Translations under genes and position numbers: made by a program
Shown here: positions 24,511 through 32,948 of the stretch, one piece after another
Layout: each line of letters starts with the position of its first letter
Numbering within the stretch: the first letter of the stretch is position 1
Assembly: GCF_027497195.1 (NCBI RefSeq)
Contig: NZ_CP114905.1
Span: 62,001 to 126,000, forward strand
Reading direction: 5' to 3'
Length of the DNA stretch: 64,000 nucleotides
Source: Streptomyces sp. WMMC500
GTDB lineage: Bacteria > Actinomycetota > Actinomycetes > Streptomycetales > Streptomycetaceae
Notes under the pieces: model-generated
Databases searched by the model: none
Told to the model about the DNA's origin: nothing
The model's input: the letters and a program-made list of their open reading frames with translations, nothing else

Positions 24511-25473
24511 TCAGCGCGGCGCGTCCATCAGGGTGGTGACATAGGCATCCAGCCGCTCCTCCACGGCTCGCGTCGTCAGGTCCTCCCTGCCTGCCTTGCG
24601 CCATGCCTGCGCCACCAACTGCACGTCTTGTGAGAACGCCAGCCCGTCCCGCACCCGCCAGTACAGCCGCTCGCTCGCGTCCGCGGCCAGCACCCCACCC
24701 GCCTCCTCATACGCCTGGGCGAACCGCAGACCCCAGGCCGGGCCGTGCAGCAGCGCAAGGTTGGTGCAACAGCGCGCTACGTCGAGATCCGCCGGGCCCC
24801 AGGAGGACTGGGCCCAGTCGATGACGCCGGTGATCCGGGCGTTGGCCGGCCTTGCGCGCGGTACGTCGAACAGCACGTTGCCGGGGTGGAAGTCCCGGTG
24901 CAAAAACCGCCCCTCATAGGGCGGCGCGGGCTTGCGGATCAGGCCGATCGCCGCGGCCCATACCGCCGCGTCGGCGCCCTCCGGGACGACGACGGTGTCG
25001 GCGGTCGTCCACGCCTCGTAAGCCCGGGGCCGCTCGGCGGGTCGCAGTGCGTGGATCGCCACGAGTTGACGGGCCAGCAGCGGAATACGCCTGTCCACCT
25101 TCTCGTCGGTGAGGACCATCCGACCCGCCAGATGTGTCATCAGGAGCGACGGATACTCGCAATGCACGGCGGCCGGATCAACCGCGACCAGCGCCGGAGC
25201 CGCCACCCCCGTCCCCGTCAGCAGGGCCAGGGCGCCGGCCTCCCTGTTCAGCCAGTCCTCGGCGTGCTCCACGAAGAACGGGTCGACGAAGGCCCGCAGC
25301 ACCAGGTCACGGGAGCCGCCATCCCGTGTGCTGATGGTCAGCCGCCGCATTACGGCAGTGGCGCCGCCGTGCAGAGCCGCGATTCCGACGATCCGTTCAC
25401 CAGCCGCCAGGTGACGGCTCACCCAAGCCACCGTCAGGGGCCGGACAGTCACCGCCTCCTCGTGATGGACCAC
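24511..25473 (-). CDS. Aminoglycoside phosphotransferase (APH/choline kinase) family protein
   Basis: 320 aa from a GTG start at 25473. Protein-kinase-like APH fold: LVLRAF in the N-lobe, the catalytic loop HRDFHPGNVLF at about 195 and the metal-binding Asp in TGVIDWAQSSWGPADLD. Such proteins phosphorylate hydroxyls of small molecules; resistance to an aminoglycoside or macrolide is possible, but the Streptomyces genome holds many copies of unknown substrate. The neighbours give no pathway clue. It faces away from the transposase gene. Confidence 0.82.
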   Translation of the reverse strand: MVHHEEAVTVRPLTVAWVSRHLAAGERIVGIAALHGGATAVMRRLTISTRDGGSRDLVLRAFVDPFFVEHAEDWLNREAGALALLTGTGVAAPALVAVDPAAVHCEYPSLLMTHLAGRMVLTDEKVDRRIPLLARQLVAIHALRPAERPRAYEAWTTADTVVVPEGADAAVWAAAIGLIRKPAPPYEGRFLHRDFHPGNVLFDVPRARPANARITGVIDWAQSSWGPADLDVARCCTNLALLHGPAWGLRFAQAYEEAGGVLAADASERLYWRVRDGLAFSQDVQLVAQAWRKAGREDLTTRAVEERLDAYVTTLMDAPR

Positions 25474-25844
25474 CGTGCCACCCCATCATCTGGACCGCGG
25501 CACCCACACCTGCATTCAGCGGCACGACCCACACCTTCCTCCCCGACCTACTCGATATCAGATGGTCAAGCACTCACTGGCTGTTCTCTATCCGCTCGGG
25601 TGGTCGGTGATGTTCGAACAGGGGCCTGGTGCGGGTGAGTTTGCCGGTGGGGGTGCATGGAAGAAGGGCCTCTTGGTAGCTCGCGGATGTCGAGTCCAGC
25701 GAGGAGCAAGAGGCCCTGTTGTCGAAGTGTCGCGTGGTCACGGTTGTCGGGTCCAGTTGGTCCACTCCTGGGTGTGACTGTCTCGCCCACAGGTTCGGGA
25801 ATGCGGCCGACCGGCCGGGTCGCCGGCCGCGGTACGGCTCGGAC
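25474..25844. other. Gap before the transposase, probably containing the IS left end
   Basis: 371 bp. Contains an 11-bp inverted repeat (25665-25717) and the short frame leading into the transposase. I could not identify matching terminal inverted repeats of the IS. Confidence 0.6.
25665..25717. repeat. 11-bp perfect inverted repeat
   Basis: AGGGCCTCTTG and CAAGAGGCCCT, separated by 31 bases. Probably part of an insertion sequence end or of an older IS remnant; a role as terminator is less likely because no U run follows. Confidence 0.7.
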
Positions 25845-26651
25845 ATGAGCGATGCCGAGTGGGCTCTGGTGCGGGATCTGCTGCCGGTTCCCGGGTGGCT
25901 GGCGGGCCGGGGCGGGCGGCCGGAGGGCTACTGTCACCGACAGATGCTCGACGCGATCCGCTACCTCGTCGACAACGGCATCAAGTGGCGGGCGATGCCG
26001 TCGGACTTCCCGCCCTGGCCTCGGGTCTACGCCTTCTTCGCCCGCTGGCGGGATGGGGGACTCGTGGCCGAGTTGCACGACCGGCTGCGTGAGGCTGCCC
26101 GCGAGGCCGAGGGACGTGAACGTGAGCCCAGTGCGGGGGTCATCGACTCGCAGTCGGTGAAGGCGGACGCCACCGTCGCTCTCACCTCTCGCGGCTTCGA
26201 CGCCGGGAAGAAGGTCAACGGGCGCAAGCGGCACCTGCTCACCGACACGCTCGGGCTACTGCTGGCGGTGCTGGTCACGCCTGCGTCGACCACCGACCGG
26301 GACGCCGCCCGCGTTCTGCTGCCGGCGGCCCAGGACCGCTTCGGGCGGCTGGCACGGGTCTGGGCCGACGGCGGCTACACCGGCCACCTCGTCGACTGGA
26401 GTGCAACACAGCTCGGCATCGCACTCGACATCGTCCGCCGCAGCGACACCGCCCGCGGCTTTAAGGCCCTGCCCCGCCGCTGGGTCGTGGAACGGTCGTT
26501 CGCCTGGTGCCTGCGCAGCCGGCGTCTGGTCCGTGACTACGAGCGGCGCACCGACACCAGCGAAGCCGTCATTCTGTGGTCGATGTCCATGCTCACGAGC
26601 CGCCGCCTGGCCGCCCGGCACCAGGGTCCTGCTCCGATGCGGGCAGCGTGA
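25845..26651 (+). CDS. IS5-family transposase (DDE)
   Basis: 268 aa from ATG 25845. N-terminal DUF4096-like domain (MSDAEWALVRDLLP, YLVDNGIKWRAMPSDFPPW) and a DDE domain: first Asp in GVIDSQSVKAD, second in VWADGGYTG, Glu in WVVERSFAWCLRSRRLVRDYERR. All catalytic residues are present and no frameshift is seen, so it may be active. Length fits the IS427/IS1031-type groups. The 3' end overlaps tail-to-tail with the winged-helix gene on the other strand. Confidence 0.93.
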   Translation: MSDAEWALVRDLLPVPGWLAGRGGRPEGYCHRQMLDAIRYLVDNGIKWRAMPSDFPPWPRVYAFFARWRDGGLVAELHDRLREAAREAEGREREPSAGVIDSQSVKADATVALTSRGFDAGKKVNGRKRHLLTDTLGLLLAVLVTPASTTDRDAARVLLPAAQDRFGRLARVWADGGYTGHLVDWSATQLGIALDIVRRSDTARGFKALPRRWVVERSFAWCLRSRRLVRDYERRTDTSEAVILWSMSMLTSRRLAARHQGPAPMRAA

Positions 26652-27108
26652 ATCTGCCCGCCTTCTTCTCGACCAGCCAGCCTCGTTCCACCAGCCGCTT
26701 CAGCCGTGCTCTGGCTCCCTCGACACGGGAGGCCGACGCGCTGTCCCAGCCCAGCACCACCGCCGCCCGCCGGGCACCGAGCCCGTCGTCTCCCGCATCG
26801 GCCGCAGCAGCCATCAACGCCTGATAGTCCGGCGACAACTCCTCCACTTCACTCGCCTGTCGCCGGTGAGGCACCGCCCGGCGTGGACCGACCGGCTTCC
26901 TCCGCGACCCCTCACCGACCACGTCGGCAGGCACGTCCTCCTCAGCCAGCGCCTCCAGATACTGCTCCAGGCCGATCACCCGGCACCAGTGCACCTCTTC
27001 CGCCTCCGCCAGAGCCGCCCGCACCCGTTCCAACTCGGCTTCGAGCTGCTTCACCTCCGCGGCCGCGGCCTTCCGCCGCGTTTCCAAAACCGCCCGCATC
27101 GACGGCAT
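26593..27108 (-). CDS. Coiled-coil plus winged-helix protein, 3' end probably replaced by the IS
   Basis: 171 aa. ATG 27108 has GGAGG at a good distance. Residues about 1-45 form a charged coiled coil (RRKAAAAEVKQLEAELERVR), a basic/proline hinge follows, and about 85-150 fold as a winged helix (LGWDSASASRVEGARARLKR, LVERGWLVEKKAGRFTL). The last 15 or so residues are read from the end of the transposase gene and look unnatural. The original C-terminus may therefore have been exchanged when the IS landed. Function unknown; DNA binding is likely. Confidence 0.65.
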   Translation of the reverse strand: MPSMRAVLETRRKAAAAEVKQLEAELERVRAALAEAEEVHWCRVIGLEQYLEALAEEDVPADVVGEGSRRKPVGPRRAVPHRRQASEVEELSPDYQALMAAAADAGDDGLGARRAAVVLGWDSASASRVEGARARLKRLVERGWLVEKKAGRFTLPASEQDPGAGRPGGGS

Positions 27109-27343
27109 CCGCCACCTCCACGACATCTCACCCGGCAACGAGCCGAGACTCCCGCAGCAGCAGCTACTTCATGCCTGACCAGCAAAGACCTCACACGAGG
27201 TTCGGAAAGAGAACGACCTCTCAGGTGCTGTCAAAAACTCGTGAACACCGCCACCCAGCAAACCAGGCGCCTCCCAAACCCCCACCCACCCGCCCGCCCC
27301 CACACACAGCCAGTCAACCGTCACCACTGGAAACCCCCCACCC

Positions 27344-27527
27344 AACCCCACTCGTCCACGGGTGTCGGCTCCGCCGCGCAGGCGCGGGAGGGTCATGCCC
27401 GCGAAACCGGCCCCACCCTGTCCCGACCTGCCCCCGGGGGCCGCGGGGCGACCGGGGAAACCTCCCGTGACGAGGAGACGCCGGCACCACGAACGGCAAC
27501 GCCTGCCGAACACCGCAGCCACCCACC
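27344..27527 (-). repeat. 183-bp repeat, right copy (inverted)
   Basis: Reverse complement of 23431-23613 with few differences; see that entry. It is followed directly by the right copy of the direct repeat at 27530. Confidence 0.85.
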
Positions 27528-27529
27528 AT

Positions 27530-27650
27530 GCACGACCCACACCCAGACACCATCAGCGACTCCGGCACCAAAAAGCCCCCACCCGCCGACCACCCTGGAC
27601 ACCGAGACCACAAAACCCGGACCCCAGGCCCCCCCGACCACGCTCGTCAA
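27530..27650 (+). repeat. Direct repeat, right copy (partner at 24206-24335)
   Basis: Same orientation as the left copy. Here it abuts the 183-bp repeat, while on the left the two repeat families are 590 bp apart with the small MafI-like gene between them. Confidence 0.85.
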
Positions 27651-28886
27651 CCAGCTCGCCGAGACCGCCGACGAACCCCAGCCCACCAAAACAACCGCCC
27701 ACCACGACCGCGTCGATCCTTCTACATCAACGACCCGGGCTACACGCAACTCGACCAGCGCGGCGCCCCACTCCTCATCCAGGTTCTGACAGAGCATGAG
27801 GAAAGCCGCCCGTGGCCATCACCTCGAACAAACCGTTCACGAGGCCGCACCCACACACCCACCGACACCCAACCCCGCACGGCCATCCCCGACCAGCCGA
27901 CCCACGGCGCCAACCTCATCCAGACACACGCGCACCAGACACGGCGGGATCAGCCATCACCGCCGGAAACCCGCCCACCGGCCACCGACCCCGGCCACAC
28001 CTCACGCGCAAGCCGACGCTCCCCCTCCGACAACGGAACACCCACACACAACCGCTCCGGATGACCCACCGGCAACCCACCCCCCACACCCGCCACACCC
28101 CGACCACCACCGCCAACGCCACCGCGGCCGCGGTCCGGCACCCTCTCACACCCCGGCGCCAAAGCAAACTCATACACCAACGGCCCCACAAACAACGACC
28201 CGAAACCCACCAACGCCCGCCACACCGACCCCACCACCCCACTCACACCCCACCAACCACCAACCAAGCACCGCCGGCCAACCAACCGCCAACCAACCGC
28301 CGACCAGCCCGCCCCAGCACAACCAGCCACCACGGCCGACAACCCCGAATCAACCCGCCACCCGCCCACCGACCGGTCCACCAACCCACCAGCCCACCAG
28401 CTCCCACCAGGCCGCCAACCGCCAACCAGCCAGCCCCACCGGCCATCGACCAACCAAGCCCCGGACCAGACCCCGATCCCACCAGCCCACCGGCCCCGCC
28501 TCCACCGGCCACCGATCCCACCGGCCACCGATCCCACCCGACCCGAACCCACCGGCTCCCGGCCCCGGTTCCAACGGCCACCAACTCCACCCCCACCAGC
28601 CCCCGGACCCCCAGCCGCCGAACAGCCAGCCCGGCCCCCGGACCGGCCAAGTCCCACCGGACCCCGATCCCACCAGCCCACCGAACCCCAGGGGGGCCAC
28701 ACCCGCAGGGGCCACAAGGCCACCAGCCCCGATTCCCCGACCGGCCGGCCCCGATCCCACCGGGCCACCGGCCAACGAGGCACCGCGCCACCCACCCCGG
28801 CCTGCCAGCCCCTGTCCCACCAAGCCCTCAACGAGCCACCAGCCCCAGTTCCACCGGACCACCGGGCCGCCCGGCCCACCCGGGCC
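27651..28886. other. C/A-rich low-complexity gap
   Basis: 1.2 kb without a recognisable gene. The + strand is poor in T and G; units such as CCACCGGCCACCGATCC and CCAACCAACCGCC recur in degenerate form. Frames stay open for the same reason as in 20281-21240. It lies downstream of the SARP gene on the other strand. Confidence 0.8.
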
Positions 28887-29037
28887 CCACCGGGCCACCG
28901 GGCCACCGGGCCACCGGGCCACCGGGCCACCGGGCCACCGGGCCACCGGGCCACCGGGCCACCGGGCCACCGGGCCACCGGGCCACCGGGCCACCGGGCC
29001 ACCGGGCCACCGGGCCACCGGGCCACCGGGCCACCGG
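28887..29037. repeat. 8-bp tandem repeat, about 19 units
   Basis: CCACCGGG repeated head to tail with almost no variation, ending exactly at the SARP stop codon (CTA on + at 29038-29040). The period is not a multiple of three, so growth into the gene would shift its frame. The near-perfect uniformity suggests recent expansion and likely length variation between strains. Confidence 0.95.
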
Positions 29038-29859
29038 CTACGCCGCGTACCGGTCGAACGTCGAACCACGCCGCGGACCCGCCACCACATCCAACTCCGG
29101 ATCCACCGCCAACATCGCCTGATGCAAACGCTGCAACGGCGGCGACGGCTCCACACCCAACTCCTCAATCAACCGCGCCCGCAACCGCCGATACACATCC
29201 AACGCCGACGCCTGCCGACCCGACCGATACAACGACAACATCGCCTGCGCATGCAAACCCTCATGCTGCGGATGCCGCGCAATCAAATCAGCCAACTCCG
29301 CAATCAACTCCCCATGACGACCAAGCCGCAAATCCGCATCAATCCGCCGCTCCACCGTCACCAAACGCGACTCCTCCAACCGCATCACCTCAATCTCCAT
29401 CACCGGCCCCAACCGAACATCCACCAACGCCGGCCCCTGCCACAAACCCAAAGCCTGCCGAAAACACCGCGCCGCCCGCTCATCCTCCCCCCGCTCAAAA
29501 GCCTCCTGACCCTCCCCCACCAACCGCTCATACGCAAACACATCCACCGACTCCCGCGGCACCTGCAACACATAACCACCATGCCGCGTAGCCAACACAC
29601 CCTTCGCCCGCTCCGACCCCCCAGCCCCCAACGCACCACCCAAACAACGCCGCAACTGCATAATATAAGTCTGCAACGTCGTCATCGCACTCGGCGGCAA
29701 CTCAGCCCGCCACACCTCCTCCATCAACATCGACACCGGCAAAACCCGCCCCGGATACAAAGCCAACAACGCAAACACCTGCCGCGGCTTACCCGCCGAC
29801 GGAACAACCGACCCCCCATTCACCACACCACACAACGGACCCAAAACCCGAATCTCCAC
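29038..29859 (-). CDS. SARP-family pathway-specific activator
   Basis: 273 aa, typical SARP length. N-terminal OmpR-like winged helix (VEIRVLGPL start, LLALYPGRVLPVSMLMEEVW, TTLQTYIMQLRR) and C-terminal bacterial transcriptional activation domain (DVFAYERLV, ALGLWQGPALVDV, LYRSGRQASALDVYRRLRARLIEELGVEP). GTG 29859 is preceded by GGAGG. It activates transcription at promoters with heptamers at 11-bp spacing; such an array (CTTGGCG) lies before its own gene and before the polyketide synthase gene. Codon use is unusual for Streptomyces: many TTG, GTT, GGT and TGT codons, following the regional strand skew. Confidence 0.92.
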   Translation of the reverse strand: MEIRVLGPLCGVVNGGSVVPSAGKPRQVFALLALYPGRVLPVSMLMEEVWRAELPPSAMTTLQTYIMQLRRCLGGALGAGGSERAKGVLATRHGGYVLQVPRESVDVFAYERLVGEGQEAFERGEDERAARCFRQALGLWQGPALVDVRLGPVMEIEVMRLEESRLVTVERRIDADLRLGRHGELIAELADLIARHPQHEGLHAQAMLSLYRSGRQASALDVYRRLRARLIEELGVEPSPPLQRLHQAMLAVDPELDVVAGPRRGSTFDRYAA

Positions 29860-30402
29860 AACACCCTCCAACCACACACCCACACAAACCCAACAACCCG
29901 AACAAACCACACACACCCACAGCCAACAACCACACAGCATCCACAACCCCACTTGGCCACCACACACCAACGACTTGGCGCCCACTTGGCGACCACCACA
30001 CCACCCCCCCGACCAGCCACCTCAAGCCCTGCTCCGCGCGGCAGACGCCGACGCTGCCACCCGCTGGAGGGTCTCTGGAGGCAGGTGCAGCCGGGCCTCG
30101 CGCCGCCGCTTCGCGGGCCGGCTTCCGCGTCGTCTGCGGAGCGAATCCTCCGCCCGCACCCCGTACGAACGGCATGCCGACAACGGCGCCGAAGACGGAC
30201 GAAACCGTCACCCGCCTTCGCGGGGTCGAATAACTGCGGACCGGTGCCCAGCCACGACAACCGAGCGGGTTCTCCCTCTCGAATTCCGCCATGGGAGCGT
30301 CATCGCGAGAGCGTGATTACTCACCTCTCGCCGTACGTACCGTTTTGCCGCCCGCCCACCCGCTTCGATACGCTCCTGCGAAATGCACCTGCGGAAGAGC
30401 CC
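29860..30402. other. Divergent gap between SARP and rRNA methyltransferase genes
   Basis: 543 bp. The half next to the SARP gene is C/A-rich and contains the heptamer array; from about 30010 on the composition returns to ordinary Streptomyces values. This is where the skewed region ends. No gene or tRNA could be supported. Confidence 0.75.
29952..29991 (-). promoter_or_regulatory. Probable SARP box before the SARP gene
   Basis: CTTGGCC, CTTGGCG and CTTGGCG begin at 29952, 29974 and 29985, i.e. 22 and 11 bp apart. The heptamer is the same as in the array before the polyketide synthase gene and has the same orientation relative to transcription. This suggests autoregulation. Confidence 0.6.
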
Positions 30403-31221
30403 ATGACCGACACGATCAGCAGTGCCGCCAACCCCCTCGCGAAGCGCGTGAGGCTGCTGGCGAGCCGTAAACAGCGGCGGCGTGAGGGTGCGTTCGTCGT
30501 CGAAGGGCTGCAGCCGGTGTGGTCTGCCGTCGAGGCGGGCTGGGAGGTCGAGACGCTTCTCGTCGCTCCCGGTCTGCTGACGCATCAGCCGGCGCTGCGC
30601 ATGGTCGAGGAGCAGGAGCGGTCGGGCGTCGCCGTGGCGCGGTTCGGCGCGGATCTGTTCCAGCGTCTCGTCGACCGTGACGGGCCCAGCGGTATCGCCG
30701 CCATCCTGCGCGGCCGGTCCGGTGGGCTGGACACCCTGAGCGTGCGGCCCGGGGCGGTCTTCGTCGCCCTGCACCGCATCGCCAATCCGGGCAATCTCGG
30801 CACGATCATCCGTACGGTGGACGCCGTCGGCGGGGCCGGTGTGATCCTCGTCGGGGACACGGTGGATCCCTATGCCCCCGCGGCGGTCAAGGCGAGCATG
30901 GGGTCGCTCTTCGCCGTCGATGTCGTGCACACCCCCGACGCCGGGGAGTTCTTCTCCTGGGCCGCCGAGCACGGGGTCGCGGTGCTGGCCACGTCGGGTT
31001 CCGCGGACGAGGACCACTGGAGTGCCGCGTACGACCCGCCGCTCGCCTTCCTGCTCGGCAGCGAACGGGAGGGTCTGCCGGAGGACCTGCTGGCTCAGGC
31101 GTCCCGGCGCGTGCGCATTCCCATGGTGGGCACGGTCGACTCGCTGAACATCGGGGTCGCCGCGTCGATCATGTTGTACGAGGCCCGGAGGTACCGCGAG
31201 CAGCGGACCGGCGCTCGCTGA
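30403..31221 (+). CDS. SpoU/TrmH-family RNA 2'-O-methyltransferase
   Basis: 272 aa. N-terminal RNA-binding substrate domain (REGAFVVEGLQPVW) and a SPOUT domain with its three motifs: NPGNLGTIIRTVDAVG, LLGSEREGLPEDLL and IPMVGTVDSLNIGVAASIMLYE. The last two form the trefoil knot that binds S-adenosylmethionine. It probably methylates a ribose in 23S rRNA or tRNA. Related enzymes confer antibiotic resistance (TsnR, AviRb), but as the gene lies just outside the cluster this could equally be housekeeping. ATG 30403 begins the homologous part. Confidence 0.88.
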   Translation: MTDTISSAANPLAKRVRLLASRKQRRREGAFVVEGLQPVWSAVEAGWEVETLLVAPGLLTHQPALRMVEEQERSGVAVARFGADLFQRLVDRDGPSGIAAILRGRSGGLDTLSVRPGAVFVALHRIANPGNLGTIIRTVDAVGGAGVILVGDTVDPYAPAAVKASMGSLFAVDVVHTPDAGEFFSWAAEHGVAVLATSGSADEDHWSAAYDPPLAFLLGSEREGLPEDLLAQASRRVRIPMVGTVDSLNIGVAASIMLYEARRYREQRTGAR

Positions 31222-31277
31222 GAGTACGCGGGATCCGGGCCACGGTGCCGCGGCGGCGTGCGGAAGCGCCGCGCTCT

Positions 31278-31838
31278 TCAGTCCGCGACGTCCTCCGCCG
31301 ACGTCGGGCCGAGCTGCGTGGCGTCGGCGTACTCCGGCATCTTCATCGGCTGGTCGAAGAGGAAGAAGGACTGGTTCGTCCCGACCGTGAACTCCATGTA
31401 CGCGCCCGTCGTCGCGTCGAAGCCGAAGTAGGCGTTGCACGCCGAGCCAGAGTCGTACGTGCCGTCCATGCCCGGCTGCGCCACGACCACCTTGCCGTTC
31501 GACGAGGAGTCCACCGCCTCGGTCGGCGTGAGCTTCTTGCAGCGGGGCACGGGCAGGCCCTTCATGACGAAGTACCCGTACTCACCCTTGCCGTTCTGGA
31601 TGTAGACGTACGAGAGCTTGCCCCGCTTGCCCCAGGTCTCGACCCACCCGTTGATGGCCTCGCGGGTCGGCGAGTAGTGCATCTTCCCCGCGGGCTGGTT
31701 CGCCACCAGGGCGTCGTAGTTGCTCTGCTTGGCGTCGTTCTCCTTGCTCCGGCTGGAGTCGTCCTCGCAGGCGGCGAGGCCGACAACGGCGACGAGCGCC
31801 AGCACGGACGTCATGGCGATACGGACGATGGTCTTCAT
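31278..31838 (-). CDS. Secreted lipoprotein of unknown function
   Basis: 186 aa. N-terminal signal with lipobox LAAC (Cys24 as lipid anchor) after MKTIVRIAMTSVLALVAVVG, followed by an acidic, Ser-rich linker. The mature part has repeated aromatic and glycine residues (YVYIQNGKGEYGYFVMKG, ACNAYFGFD) and a PxxRC segment. Resembles streptomycete lipoproteins without assigned role. Monocistronic; convergent with the methyltransferase gene, 56 bp apart. Confidence 0.85.
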   Translation of the reverse strand: MKTIVRIAMTSVLALVAVVGLAACEDDSSRSKENDAKQSNYDALVANQPAGKMHYSPTREAINGWVETWGKRGKLSYVYIQNGKGEYGYFVMKGLPVPRCKKLTPTEAVDSSSNGKVVVAQPGMDGTYDSGSACNAYFGFDATTGAYMEFTVGTNQSFFLFDQPMKMPEYADATQLGPTSAEDVAD

Positions 31839-32097
31839 GGTGTGCGGTCCCCTTCCCCGGATGCCGGCGGCGCCGGCGCAGGCCGCGATGGTCGGCGGGG
31901 CGTCCAGGCTGAGCGGGAGGCCGTCGTCACGAAGAGCGGTGCGGGGTGCGGCGGATCGGTCGCGTACGGACGCCGCCGGGCGGCCTGCCGGCTCCGATTC
32001 TGCGCCGCGGGCCCCGGGAGGGGTCCCGTGGCCGGTCGGCTACGCGAAGTGCGCCGACCGGGCCGACGGCCGGTGGCGTCTGGGGGGCGCCCACGTC

Positions 32098-32343
32098 TTA
32101 CGTCGGCGCGGGGCCTCGCCTCGCGGTGGGCACCGTCGTCGCGCTGCGGACGACCGCGAAGAACCGCCGCTCGTTCCCGGCCAGCCCGGCGGCGGCCAGC
32201 GCCCGGTCGGCCTCGGCCAGTGGCCCGGCCAGCAGCACCGCGGCCGGCCCGGTCCCGCCGGGCTCGGCCAGGGCGGCCTGAGCGCTGCGCAGCAGCCGCC
32301 GGTAGGCCTGTGCCGCGGTCACCTCGGCGGGGTCGTCCGCCAT
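32098..32343 (-). CDS. Small hypothetical protein
   Basis: 81 aa, Ala-rich and probably helical. The start at 32343 is supported by GGAGGA five bases upstream. No known motif is visible. The 259-bp gap between it and the lipoprotein gene shows nothing recognisable. Confidence 0.55.
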   Translation of the reverse strand: MADDPAEVTAAQAYRRLLRSAQAALAEPGGTGPAAVLLAGPLAEADRALAAAGLAGNERRFFAVVRSATTVPTARRGPAPT

Positions 32344-32467
32344 CGTCTCCTCCGTTCGTCGGACGTGTGGTGTGCCTCAGTGTGCCGCCAGGCACTGACA
32401 TCGCCCGTGCGAACTCCCTGCGGCCCGGGGCCGGTTGGCCGTCGCGGCGCGCCCGGCGGGGGCCGTG

Positions 32468-32935
32468 TCAGTCGACGTGCGGGTGGGCGCCCGTCAGGTA
32501 GTGGCCGATCTGGCGGCGCATCGACGGGTGGATGTCGAGCGTCTCAAGGTCGTCGGGCCGCACCCACCGGACGGCGTCGGCCTCGTCGTTGACCGTCGGC
32601 TCGCCGCCGACGGGCCGGCCGAGGACGGTGACCTAGTACGCCTGCCTGATCTCGCCGTCGCCGTACGCGACCACGTGCCGCGGCGGCGAGTACACCCCCA
32701 GCAGCCCGGTCGGCTCGGCGACGATGCCGGTCTCCTCCAGGCACTCGCGCACCGCGCACTCGGCCGGGGACTCCCCTATGTCCATCGCGCCGCCCGGTAG
32801 CGCCCACTGTCCGGTGTCCCGGCGCCGTTGGAGGAGGATGGCGCCGTCGTCGCGGGCGACCAGCATGTTGCACGCGGGGATCAGCGAGTTGGGCGCGGGC
32901 GCCGCGTCGTCGTACCAGTACTCGGTCCGTGCCAT
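32468..32935 (-). pseudogene. Nudix hydrolase gene broken by one in-frame stop
   Basis: 156 codons with one internal TAG at 32633-32635. The first 100 residues contain a perfect Nudix box (GGAMDIGESPAECAV then RECLEETG) that hydrolyses nucleoside diphosphate derivatives. After the stop the same frame continues with VTVLGRPVGGEP, EADAVRWVRPDDL and IHPSMRRQIGHYL, the normal C-terminal half of such proteins, up to TGA at 32468. A single base change would restore it. Either a young pseudogene, a sequencing error, or readthrough; the truncated form would lack two core strands. Confidence 0.82.
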
Positions 32936-32948
32936 GCGGGCAGGCCGC

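Larger units (their letters stand above)
23431..27527. mobile_element. Inserted-looking block bounded by inverted 183-bp repeats
   Basis: The block carries a MafI-like small gene, an aminoglycoside-phosphotransferase-like gene, an IS5-type transposase and a winged-helix gene. Its base composition is balanced, unlike the C/A-rich + strand on both sides, and its two ends are inverted copies of the same sequence. This suggests acquisition as a unit or an inversion between the repeats; no target duplication was identified, so the element status is inference. Confidence 0.45.

Noticed and set aside
25560..26670. Exact ends of the IS5-type element
   Set aside because: I could not find convincing terminal inverted repeats or a target duplication, so only the transposase and the inserted-looking block are listed.
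28887..29037. CRISPR-like array
   Set aside because: The units are contiguous 8-mers with no spacers and no cas genes are present.
30195..30260. tRNA-like T-loop sequence (GGGTCGAATAA)
   Set aside because: No acceptor, D or anticodon stem can be folded around it.
27796..30402. Very long Pro/His/Thr-rich frame upstream of the rRNA methyltransferase
   Set aside because: It runs antisense through the SARP gene and through the 8-bp repeat; only the part from 30403 on is a real protein.
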